Shown piece by piece: positions 8,302 to 15,344 of a DNA stretch of 58,226 nt. The position numbers and the translations under genes were made by a program. The stretch comes from Brevundimonas sp. UBA5936 (GTDB lineage: Bacteria; Pseudomonadota; Alphaproteobacteria; Caulobacterales; Caulobacteraceae). The first letter of the stretch is position 1, and every line of letters starts with the position of its first letter. The stretch is taken from contig DJDA01000036.1 of assembly GCA_002430835.1 (NCBI GenBank), positions 954-59,179 on the forward strand, written 5' to 3'. The notes beneath the pieces were generated by a model. The model worked only from the letters and a program-made list of their open reading frames with translations, searched no databases and was not told where the DNA came from.

Positions 8302-8898
8302 ATGGGTGGTCTTGGCCCCGGAATCGGCGGGTTCGAAATCCTTGTCATCGGTCTGGTGGCCCTGCTTGTCGTAGGGCCCAAGGACTTGCCTATGCTCATG
8401 CGCAAGGTCGGCCAGTTCGTCGGCAAGGCGCGCGGCATGGCCAATGAGTTCCGCGCCAGCTTCGACGAGATGGCGCGCCAGTCCGAGTTGGACGACCTCC
8501 GCAAGGAGGTCGAGGCGTTGCGGTCGGGGCAGGGGATGTACGCCCTGGGCGCGGATGCGGACGAGGCCTTCAAGGACATCCGCAAGGAGCTGGAGGCGCC
8601 GATTGAGGCGCCGGCCTCCACGGCGCCTGTTGAGCCCGCGCCTGAAGCGCTTGCTCAGACTGTGGCCACGGGCGTTGACGAATGGCCGGATATGGCGCCG
8701 GCCGTCGCCGTTGCGCCTGAACCTGAGACGAAACCAGCCGCCAAGCCGCGAGCCAGGAAGGCGAGCGCCGCTTCTTCTGCCGATGGGGCGCTGAAGCCCA
8801 AGGCGCGCAAGCCGGCCGCAAAACCTGCTGCGAAGTCTGCGACGAAAGCCGACGCCTCTCGCCCCAAGGTCGCGCGCACCAAGAAGGTTGATCTATGA
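8302..8898 (+). CDS. tatB: Sec-independent protein translocase subunit TatB
   Basis: This 198-residue TatB has one N-terminal transmembrane helix (about 9-25) ending in VVGPKDLP, the Glu/Gly-Pro hinge region that separates TatB from TatA. An amphipathic helix (MLMRKVGQFVGKARGMANEF) and a coiled segment (about 50-75) follow. The remainder is a Pro/Ala/Lys tail with several AKPA-type repeats (about 140-190), typical of alphaproteobacterial TatB. TatB and TatC form the receptor for twin-arginine signal peptides. The last four bases overlap the tatC start (ATGA), indicating translational coupling. Confidence 0.94.
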   Translation: MGGLGPGIGGFEILVIGLVALLVVGPKDLPMLMRKVGQFVGKARGMANEFRASFDEMARQSELDDLRKEVEALRSGQGMYALGADADEAFKDIRKELEAPIEAPASTAPVEPAPEALAQTVATGVDEWPDMAPAVAVAPEPETKPAAKPRARKASAASSADGALKPKARKPAAKPAAKSATKADASRPKVARTKKVDL

Positions 8899-9782
8899 GC
8901 CGCGCTGATCACGATGAAGCCGAGATCGAGGCTTCGCGCGCGCCACTGATGGATCACCTGATCGAGCTGCGTTCGCGGCTGATGATCTGCGTGGTCGCCT
9001 TCATCATCGCCTTCATCGGCTGTTTCGCCTTTTCCGAGACCCTCTATCTGTTCCTGGTGAAACCCTATGTGGTCTCCGCCGCCTTCCACCAGACGGTGGG
9101 GGCCCACGGCCATGTGTCGCCGTTCAGCCTGATCCTGGGCACCGCCGGGTTGATCCCCGTGCCGGACGTGGACCACAACAGCGTGAAGCTGATCTACACC
9201 GCGCCGCTGGAGATTCTGTTCACCAAGATGAAGCTGGCGGGCTTGGGCGCTGTCATCGTGGCCTTCCCGGTGCTGGCCTGGCAGCTGTACCGCTTCGTCG
9301 CGCCGGGCCTGTATCGCAACGAGAAGGGCGCCTTCCTGCCGTTCCTGATCGCGGCGCCGGTGCTGTTCCTGCTGGGCGCGGCGCTGGTCTACTACGTCAT
9401 GCTGCCGTTCGTGATGTGGTTCTCCCTGAGCCAGCAGATCATCGGCGAGGGCGTGGCGGCCGAACTGCTGCCCAAGGTGTCGGACTATCTGAACCTGGTG
9501 ACGGCCCTGATCCTGGCCTTCGGCCTGTGCTTCCAGTTGCCGGTCGTGATGACCCTGCTGGGGCTGGCGGGCCTGATCAACAGTCAGATGATGGCCAAGG
9601 GCCGTCGTTACGCCATCGTCGCCGTGGTCGTGGTCGCCGCCGTGGTGACGCCGCCCGATCCGATCAGCCAGCTGATGCTGGCCGTGCCGATGGTCCTGCT
9701 CTACGAGGTCTCCATCTGGTGCGTCCGCATCATCGAACTGCGCCGCAAGAAGGCCGATACGGCCGACGGGCTGGCGGCTTGA
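8895..9782 (+). CDS. tatC: Sec-independent protein translocase subunit TatC
   Basis: A 295-residue polytopic TatC with the usual six transmembrane helices. Its N-terminus holds the conserved PLMDHLIELRSRL segment that contacts signal peptides, and the first periplasmic loop is long. The later conserved stretch FRF/VAPGLYRNEKGAFLPF appears here as YRFVAPGLYRNEKG. TatC is the primary receptor for RR signal peptides. The gene completes the tatABC operon. A candidate substrate in this window is the dioxygenase-like protein at 19743-20390, which has an RR-containing signal. Confidence 0.96.
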   Translation: MSRADHDEAEIEASRAPLMDHLIELRSRLMICVVAFIIAFIGCFAFSETLYLFLVKPYVVSAAFHQTVGAHGHVSPFSLILGTAGLIPVPDVDHNSVKLIYTAPLEILFTKMKLAGLGAVIVAFPVLAWQLYRFVAPGLYRNEKGAFLPFLIAAPVLFLLGAALVYYVMLPFVMWFSLSQQIIGEGVAAELLPKVSDYLNLVTALILAFGLCFQLPVVMTLLGLAGLINSQMMAKGRRYAIVAVVVVAAVVTPPDPISQLMLAVPMVLLYEVSIWCVRIIELRRKKADTADGLAA

Positions 9783-9835
9783 TCAATGGGGCAGTGAGGC
9801 GATCCGGACGCTGACAAGCATCTTGAGGTCGCTTC

Positions 9836-10483
9836 ATGTCCCGTACCGCCCCGGACCGGCACTGGTCCAAGGTTGAACTGCTCCACGAGACGGTCGCCAA
9901 TCCGAACATCCACATCAAGGGCCGGCGCAGCTATTACAGCAACGCCTGGACGGGCTCGTTCGAGGAAAGCGTGGTTCGCTACCTCTATGGCGATCCCTAC
10001 AGCCTGAAGGCATGGAAGCCGCAGTGGCCGATCGACCAGTTGCACATCGGCGACTGCGTCTGCATCGGCGCCGAGGCCGTGATCCTGCTGGGGGGCAACC
10101 ACACCCATCGCACGGACTGGTTCAGCCTCTATCCCTTCGCTGAGGTCATCCTGGACGCCTATCAGGGCAAGGGCGACACCGTGATCAAGGACGGGGCCTG
10201 GATCGGCATGCGCGCCATGATCATGCCGGGCGTCACGATCGGCGAGGGAGCCGTGGTCGCTTCCGGGGCCATCGTCACCAAGGATGTGGCGCCCTACGCC
10301 ATCGTGGCGGGCAATCCGGCGGTTCCGATCCGCAAGCGGTTCTCTGACGCCGTGATCGAGGCTCTGCTGGCGCTCGACGTCTATGGTTGGCCTGAGAAGA
10401 AGTTCGAGGCCTTGCGTCCGCTTCTATGCGCTGACGATATCGAGGCCTTGGCGGCGGCGTCCGTTCGTTACGATCAGGCGTAA
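9836..10483 (+). CDS. Type-B (CatB/Vat-like) xenobiotic acetyltransferase
   Basis: This 215-residue protein belongs to the hexapeptide-repeat left-handed beta-helix acetyltransferases of the CatB/Vat group. These trimeric enzymes transfer acetyl from acetyl-CoA to chloramphenicol, streptogramin A or unknown hydroxyl substrates. Visible are the N-terminal IKGRRSYYSN segment, the catalytic His region GGNHTHRTDWFSLYPF, hexapeptide repeats (VIKDGAWIGMRAMIMPGV, IGEGAVVASGAIVTKDV) and the family signature APYAIVAGNPA. Length is that of CatB (about 210). GAGG sits seven bases before the ATG. It follows tatC by 53 bases and may be co-transcribed. Chromosomal relatives do not always give chloramphenicol resistance. 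Confidence 0.85.
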   Translation: MSRTAPDRHWSKVELLHETVANPNIHIKGRRSYYSNAWTGSFEESVVRYLYGDPYSLKAWKPQWPIDQLHIGDCVCIGAEAVILLGGNHTHRTDWFSLYPFAEVILDAYQGKGDTVIKDGAWIGMRAMIMPGVTIGEGAVVASGAIVTKDVAPYAIVAGNPAVPIRKRFSDAVIEALLALDVYGWPEKKFEALRPLLCADDIEALAAASVRYDQA

Positions 10484-10487
10484 ATGA

Positions 10488-10522
10488 AAAAGCCCCGGAC
10501 GGCGAACCGTCCGGGGCTTTCC
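10488..10522. terminator. Bidirectional intrinsic terminator between the acetyltransferase and glnA
   Basis: A perfect stem AAGCCCCGGACGG with loop CGAA pairs with CCGTCCGGGGCTT (10490-10519). It is flanked by A-residues on the left and T-residues on the right. The longer T-run (TTTTTCA) is on the minus strand, so it ends glnA transcripts best, and it may also stop the acetyltransferase transcript. Confidence 0.85.
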
Positions 10523-10542
10523 GTATCCAGCTGATCCGGGGA

Positions 10543-11952
10543 TCAGCAGCTATAATACATGTCGAACTCGACCGGGTGCGGGTGCAGTTGCAGCCGGGCG
10601 ACTTCTTCCTGCTTCAGCGTGATGTAGGCGTCGATGAAGTCGTCATCCATGACGCCGCCCTTCTTGAGGAAGGCGCGGTCGGCGTCCAGCGCCTCAAGGG
10701 CCTCCTTCAGCGAACCGGCGACTTCCGGGATCGAGTGACGCTCTTCCGGCGGCAGGTCGTACAGGTTCTTATCGGCGGCCGCGCCCGGATCGATGCGGTT
10801 TTCGATGCCGTCCAGGCCCGCCATCAGCAGAGCCACGAACGTCAGATAGGGGTTGCCCATCGGATCAGGGAAGCGGGCTTCCAGGCGCTTGGCCTTGGGC
10901 GAGGTGACGTGCGGGATGCGGATCGAGGCTGAGCGGTTGCTGGCCGAATAGGCCAGCTTCACCGGCGCCTCATAGCCCGGCACCAGACGCTTGTAGGAGT
11001 TGGTGGTCGAGTTGGCGAAGGCGTTGATGGCCTTGGCGTGCTTGATGACGCCGCCGATGTACCACAGGCATTCCTGCGACAAGCCCGCGTACTGATCGCC
11101 GGCGAACTGGGGCTTGCCGTCTTTCCAGATCGACATGTGGACGTGCATGCCCGAGCCGTTGTCGCCGAACATCGGCTTGGCCATGAAGGTCGCCGACTTG
11201 CCATAGGCGTGGGCCACGTTGTGGATCACGTACTTATACAGCTGCATCCGGTCGGCCATGGTCAGCAGGTCGCTGAACTTCAGGCCCAGCTCGTGCTGCG
11301 CCGGGGCGACCTCGTGGTGGTGCTTCTCGGGATCAAGGCCGAGATCCCGCATAACCGCCAGCATCTCGCCGCGCAGATCCTGGCCGGAATCGACCGGGTT
11401 GACCGGGAAGTAGCCGCCCTTGGTCGACGGACGGTGACCCAGGTTGCCCTCGGCGTATTCGGCGCCCGTGTTGGCCGGCAGTTCGCTGGAGTCGAAGCTG
11501 TAGCGGGTGTCGTGCGGCGCGGTGTTCCAGCGCACGTCGTCGAAGACGAAGAACTCGGCTTCCGGGCCGAAGAAGACGGTGTCGCCCACGCCCGACGACT
11601 GGACATAGGCCAGGGCCTTCTTAGCCATAGAGCGGCTGTCGCGGTTGTAGGGCTCGGCCGTGTCCGGGTTCAGCACGTCGCAGAACATGAACAGGGTGGT
11701 CTGCTGGTAGAAGGGGTCGATGAAGGCGCTCGACAGGTCCGGCTTCAGCAGCATGTCGGACTCATTGATGGCCTTCCAGCCCGCGATCGACGAGCCGTCG
11801 AACATGGTGCCTTCTTCCAGGAAGTCCTCGTCCACCATGCCGATGTCGAAGGTCACGTGGTGGACGCGGCCGCGCGTGTCGGTGAAGCGAAGGTCGACGT
11901 ACTGGACGTCCTTGTCCTTGATCTCTTGCAGGATCTTGTTGGCGGCGCTCAT
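10543..11952 (-). CDS. glnA: Glutamine synthetase, type I
   Basis: This 469-residue GSI-beta subunit makes glutamine from glutamate, ammonia and ATP as a cytoplasmic dodecamer. Characteristic blocks are FDGSSIAGWKAI near residue 51, the metal/ATP region GPEAEFFVFDD near 129, MHVHMSIWKDGK near 269, and the adenylylation site NLYDLPPEE with Tyr398, so GlnE-type control is expected. The protein is full length. It follows glnB on the same strand with a 59-base gap that contains a hairpin (11985-12006). Its start is preceded by AGGA at a somewhat long spacing. Transcripts probably end at the terminator at 10488-10522. Confidence 0.97.
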   Translation of the reverse strand: MSAANKILQEIKDKDVQYVDLRFTDTRGRVHHVTFDIGMVDEDFLEEGTMFDGSSIAGWKAINESDMLLKPDLSSAFIDPFYQQTTLFMFCDVLNPDTAEPYNRDSRSMAKKALAYVQSSGVGDTVFFGPEAEFFVFDDVRWNTAPHDTRYSFDSSELPANTGAEYAEGNLGHRPSTKGGYFPVNPVDSGQDLRGEMLAVMRDLGLDPEKHHHEVAPAQHELGLKFSDLLTMADRMQLYKYVIHNVAHAYGKSATFMAKPMFGDNGSGMHVHMSIWKDGKPQFAGDQYAGLSQECLWYIGGVIKHAKAINAFANSTTNSYKRLVPGYEAPVKLAYSASNRSASIRIPHVTSPKAKRLEARFPDPMGNPYLTFVALLMAGLDGIENRIDPGAAADKNLYDLPPEERHSIPEVAGSLKEALEALDADRAFLKKGGVMDDDFIDAYITLKQEEVARLQLHPHPVEFDMYYSC

Positions 11953-11984
11953 GGGGGGAGGTCCTGTAGCTGGGGAATTGAAAT

Positions 11985-12006
11985 CGGCCGCCCCGAGAGG
12001 CGGCCG
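11985..12006 (-). terminator. Intercistronic hairpin between glnB and glnA (attenuator or leaky terminator)
   Basis: A perfect 8-bp stem CGGCCGCC/GGCGGCCG with a six-base loop lies six bases after the glnB stop codon. On the minus strand it is followed by ATTTCAATT, a weak T-rich stretch. It could partly end glnB transcripts or set glnB:glnA stoichiometry by processing. Function is inferred from position only. Confidence 0.5.
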
Positions 12007-12011
12007 TTAGG

Positions 12012-12350
12012 CTAGATGGCTTGGGCGCCGGTTTCGCCCGTGCGGATGCGGATGACGTCTTCAAGGGTGGTGATGAAGATCTTGCCATCCCCGATTTTGC
12101 CGGTGCGGGCGGCGTTCTGAATCGTCTCGACCACGGCCGGGGCCAGGTCATCGGCCACCACCACCTCGATCTTGATCTTGGGCAGGAAGTCGATGACGTA
12201 CTCGGCGCCGCGATAGAGTTCTGAATGGCCCTTCTGGCGGCCGTATCCCTTGGCCTCCAGCACGGTCATGCCCTGCACTCCGATGTCCTGGAGAGCGTCT
12301 TTCACTTCATCCAGCTTGAACGGCTTGATGACGGCTTCAATCTTCTTCAT
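12012..12350 (-). CDS. glnB: Nitrogen regulatory protein P-II
   Basis: A PII protein of the standard 112 residues. It binds ATP/ADP and 2-oxoglutarate and relays nitrogen status to GlnE, NtrB and other targets. The T-loop carries the uridylylation site Tyr51 (ELYRGAEYVIDFLPK), and the C-terminal signature GKIGDGKIFITTLEDVIRIRTGE is intact, covering the nucleotide-binding B- and C-loops. I start at ATG 12350 (MKKIEAVIKPFKLDEVKDAL), the universal PII N-terminus; 22 upstream in-frame residues are not part of the family. It is the first gene of glnB-glnA and is divergent from the hydrate dehydratase gene. Confidence 0.97.
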   Translation of the reverse strand: MKKIEAVIKPFKLDEVKDALQDIGVQGMTVLEAKGYGRQKGHSELYRGAEYVIDFLPKIKIEVVVADDLAPAVVETIQNAARTGKIGDGKIFITTLEDVIRIRTGETGAQAI

Positions 12351-12468
12351 GGCGGATCCCGAGCCGGCTCCTTTGTTGGTCCGACGCTCGGGTGGTAAAG
12401 GGACATTGCATTGCACAATATGGCAAGCGATTTTCGTCCGCTAAGGCCTTCCGTGAACGGAAATCCAC

Positions 12469-13296
12469 ATGAAGTTCGGTAACAGTCCGTCAGAGTGGCG
12501 TCATCTGCTCCCTCAGCCGGGACCGCAGAGCCACAAACACGCGCGCGGACGACTGGGCGTCGTTTCGGGCGGGGCGCTGTCGACCGGGGCGGCGCGCTTG
12601 TCGGCTCGGGCCGGGTTGAGGGGCGGCGCCGGCTTGGTCAAGGTGTTCTGCCCGCCAGATGCGGCGCCGGTCCTGGCCGTGGCGCTGGAGGCGGTGATGC
12701 TGGCGGCGTTCACCACGCCGGACCAGCTACAGGCCCTGGCGGATCCGATGGACGCCGTGGTGATCGGGCCCGCAGCGGGCTTGAGTGAAAGCACTGTTCT
12801 GAACCTGGCCGCTCTGGCGCGGACGGGGGCGGCTCTGGTGGTTGATGCGGACGCCCTGACCCTGTTTCGCGACAGGCCTGAGCAGTTGTTCGCTTGGCTG
12901 GACCGCGACGACGTTCTGACGCCGCACGAAGGTGAGTTCGAACGGCTCTTCCCCGATCTGTTGGTCGAGCTGGGACGAGAGGACGCGGCGCAGGAGGCTG
13001 CGCGGCGGACGGGCGCGATCATCGTGCTGAAAGGGGCCGCGACCGTCATCGCTGCGCCAGACGGCCGCGTGGCGGTCAATGGCGATGGCTCGCCCTGGCT
13101 GGCCACGGCGGGCAGCGGCGATGTTCTGGCAGGACTGATCGGCGGCCTGATCGCCCAGCACATGGATAGCTTTGATGCGGCCAGGGCGGCGGTGTGGATA
13201 CACTCGGAAGCGGCGCGCCGGTTCGGGCCGGGGCTGATCGCCGAAGACCTGCCGCAGGGGCTTCCTGCGGTGCTGGCGGACCTTCTGAACGGTTGA
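12469..13296 (+). CDS. nnrD: ADP/ATP-dependent NAD(P)H-hydrate dehydratase, stand-alone domain
   Basis: This 275-residue protein is a ribokinase-like enzyme that repairs hydrated, damaged NADH/NADPH using a nucleotide as phosphate donor. Diagnostic motifs are HKHARGRLGVVSGG with ARAGLRGGAGLV at the N-terminus, VDADALT near residue 122, LTPHEGEFERL near 147, and the C-terminal nucleotide site NGDGSPWLATAGSGDVLAG. In most bacteria this domain is fused to the NnrE epimerase in a protein of about 500 residues. Here only the dehydratase half is present and there is no epimerase in the window. It is divergent from glnB with a 118-base intergenic region. Confidence 0.92.
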   Translation: MKFGNSPSEWRHLLPQPGPQSHKHARGRLGVVSGGALSTGAARLSARAGLRGGAGLVKVFCPPDAAPVLAVALEAVMLAAFTTPDQLQALADPMDAVVIGPAAGLSESTVLNLAALARTGAALVVDADALTLFRDRPEQLFAWLDRDDVLTPHEGEFERLFPDLLVELGREDAAQEAARRTGAIIVLKGAATVIAAPDGRVAVNGDGSPWLATAGSGDVLAGLIGGLIAQHMDSFDAARAAVWIHSEAARRFGPGLIAEDLPQGLPAVLADLLNG

Positions 13297-13302
13297 AGAA
13301 CG

Positions 13303-13387
13303 TGGTGCGGATGAGAGGACTCGAACCTCCACGCCTCGCGGCGCCAGAACCTAAATCTGGTGCGTCTACCAGTTCCGCCACATCCGC
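13303..13387 (-). tRNA. tRNA-Leu (anticodon UAG), 3' CCA encoded
   Basis: On the minus strand an 85-base cloverleaf starts GCGGATGTGGCGGAACTGG. The acceptor stem is GCGGATG/CATCCGC and the D-arm is GTGGCGGAACTGGTAGACGC. The anticodon stem-loop CCAGA-TTTAGGT-TCTGG puts TAG at positions 34-36, reading CUA/CUN leucine codons. A long class-II variable arm (CGCCGCGAGGCG region) and the T-arm GAGGTTCGAGTCCTC follow, and then discriminator A and an encoded CCA (13303-13305). All stems pair. It lies between the 3' end of the hydrate dehydratase gene (opposite strand) and the terminator of the permease gene. Confidence 0.97.
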
Positions 13388-13402
13388 ATAGGTTCGTCCG
13401 AG

Positions 13403-13431
13403 GCTGTAGGCGAGGGCGGCGGTTTCGGCAA
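13403..13431 (-). promoter_or_regulatory. Candidate promoter of tRNA-Leu
   Basis: On the minus strand TTGCCG (13431-13426) is followed after 17 bases by TACAGC (13408-13403), placing a start site about nine bases before the mature tRNA end. Matches to TTGACA/TATAAT are partial (4 of 6 and 3 of 6), so this is a candidate only. Confidence 0.35.
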
Positions 13432-13445
13432 TCCCGTCTGGACAT

Positions 13446-13478
13446 GAAAAAGGCCCCGGATTGCTCCGGGGCCTTCTC
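13446..13478 (-). terminator. Intrinsic terminator downstream of the amino-acid permease
   Basis: On the minus strand the stem AAGGCCCCGGA with loop GCAA pairs with TCCGGGGCCTT and is followed directly by TTTTTCATG. It lies 51 bases after the permease stop and upstream of tRNA-Leu, so it separates the two minus-strand transcription units. Confidence 0.88.
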
Positions 13479-13528
13479 ACTATTGGGCCTGCTGCGCTTT
13501 GACGCGGCTTGAGGCCGACTGATCGCGA

Positions 13529-15187
13529 TCAGTCCTTCTTGTTGTCCACGCCGTGGCCCATGGCCTCGACCGCCGATTCCAGAGTCGTGTCCTCGGTGAT
13601 GTCGATGCCCTTGGCCAGCTTCGAGTGGGCGAAGCCGTACAGGCCGTAGATCAGGGCGCCGACCAGGGCGTAGACGCCCAGGATGGTCAGCGGCAGCGGG
13701 TTGTCGTTCAGGGCATGCGTCACCATCGGGATGAAGTTGAACGACGCCAGCGTCAGACAGGCCAGGATGCCCAGCACCGCCGTGACGATGCCGCCCGGCA
13801 CGCGGAACGGACGTTCCATTTCCGGGTGCTTGATGCGCAGGACGATGACCGACAGGCAGACGATGGCGAAGGCCGTCGCCGTGCCCAGCGACACCAGGTC
13901 GCCCAGGATCGAGATGGGCAGGAAGGACGCTGCGATGGCGATGACGATGCCCAGCAGGATGGTGCCGATCCACGGGGTGCGGAACTTCTGGTGCACCATG
14001 GCGAACGCCTTGGGCAGCAGGCCGTCGCGCGCCATGGTGTAGAAGATGCGCGTTTGGCCGTAGCACAGCACCAGCATGACCGAGGACAGGCCGGTGATGG
14101 CGCCGATCTTGATCAGGAAGGCGATCAGGTTGAGCTGACCGCTCGGTGCGCCGGCCAGCGGCACATTGGCCCATTCCAGGCCCATGCGGTCGATGGCGAC
14201 GGCGATCGGCGCCGGCGAGGCCAGCTCGAGGTAGGGAACGACGCCGGTCATGACGGCGGCCACGACCATGTAGATCAGGGTGCAGACGAACAGGGCGCCC
14301 AGGATGCCGATCGGCACGTCCTTCGACGGGTTCTTGGCTTCGGCGGCGGCGGTCGAAACCGCTTCAAAGCCGACGTAGGCGAAGAAGATGATCGAGGCGC
14401 CGCGGAAGATGCCGCCGACGCCGAACTGGTCCCAGCTCTCGCCCTGCGGCGGGATGAAGGGATCCCAGTTGGCCGGGTTGATATACTGCAGACCCACGGC
14501 GATGAAGGTCAGCAGGACGATGATCTTGATGACGACGATGGCGTTGTTGATGTTCGCCGATTCCGACACGCCCAGCACCAGCAGGCCGCACACGGCGGCG
14601 ATGCCGACGGCCGCGACCAGGTTGAAGGTGCCCGTCAGCGGGAAGCCAGCGTTCTCGCCCGAGGCGACATACTGGATCAGCGGAGTGGCCCACTGAGGCC
14701 CTTCGCCGCCTGGATAGGTTATTGTCGGGAACAGACTGGCGCTTACGCCGAAGTCATTCAGGATCGACACCACATAGCCGGACCAGCCGACCGCCACGGT
14801 CGAGGCCGCGACGCCGTATTCCAGCACCAGCAGCCAGCCCATGACCCAGGCGAAAACCTCGCCCAAGGTGCCGTAGGCGTAGGTATAGGCCGAGCCGGAC
14901 ACCGGCATGGTCGACGCCAGTTCGGCGTAGCACAGGCCCGCCAGGGCGCAGGCGATGCCGGCGATGACGAAGGAGAACATGATAGCCGGGCCGGCGTGGG
15001 CCGAGGCCACCTGACCCGTCAGAACGAAGATGCCGGCGCCGATGATGGCCCCGATGCCCAGGCTCATCAGATTCATCGGACCGAGGGTCCGTTTCAGCTC
15101 GCTCTTGGCGGCTTCTTTCTGAATCTGGGCGATGGATTTTTTAAGAAATAGCCGGTTTCCGGCTGGCTTTACGCCATCTGCAGACAT
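13529..15187 (-). CDS. APC-family amino acid permease (cationic amino acid transporter-like)
   Basis: This 552-residue protein of the APC superfamily (YfnA/CAT-like) imports amino acids with protons. The signature around the first two helices (LGIGAIIGAGIFVLTGQVAS) is the substrate-binding break of helix 1. I count about 12-14 hydrophobic segments. The region ASIIFFAYVGFEAVSTAAAEAKNP is typical of helix 6 in CAT members. The N-terminus carries an amphipathic stretch (LFLKKSIAQIQKEAAKSELKRTLG) seen in proteobacterial members. ATG 15187 gives a conventional N-terminus; 29 upstream in-frame residues look non-coding. It ends at the terminator at 13446-13478. The transported amino acid cannot be determined. 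Confidence 0.88.
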   Translation of the reverse strand: MSADGVKPAGNRLFLKKSIAQIQKEAAKSELKRTLGPMNLMSLGIGAIIGAGIFVLTGQVASAHAGPAIMFSFVIAGIACALAGLCYAELASTMPVSGSAYTYAYGTLGEVFAWVMGWLLVLEYGVAASTVAVGWSGYVVSILNDFGVSASLFPTITYPGGEGPQWATPLIQYVASGENAGFPLTGTFNLVAAVGIAAVCGLLVLGVSESANINNAIVVIKIIVLLTFIAVGLQYINPANWDPFIPPQGESWDQFGVGGIFRGASIIFFAYVGFEAVSTAAAEAKNPSKDVPIGILGALFVCTLIYMVVAAVMTGVVPYLELASPAPIAVAIDRMGLEWANVPLAGAPSGQLNLIAFLIKIGAITGLSSVMLVLCYGQTRIFYTMARDGLLPKAFAMVHQKFRTPWIGTILLGIVIAIAASFLPISILGDLVSLGTATAFAIVCLSVIVLRIKHPEMERPFRVPGGIVTAVLGILACLTLASFNFIPMVTHALNDNPLPLTILGVYALVGALIYGLYGFAHSKLAKGIDITEDTTLESAVEAMGHGVDNKKD

Positions 15188-15344
15188 GCAGGTGCGCCCC
15201 CAACTTATTGCGACGACCCCTCCCGGGTCGCCTTCTTGGGCGGGGACGCTAGCCATCTGAGGGCCTTGGCGCAACGCGGTTTACGAAGGATGACGTGCGG
15301 ACGACGCTTTCGTGACCCCGGCTGAAGGCGCTACAGCCCGTGTC

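Noticed and set aside
12351..12468. NtrC site or sigma-54 promoter before glnB (TTGCACAATATGGCAA looked suggestive).
   Set aside because: The half-sites are one base closer than an NtrC box needs, and no GG-N10-GC promoter element fits.
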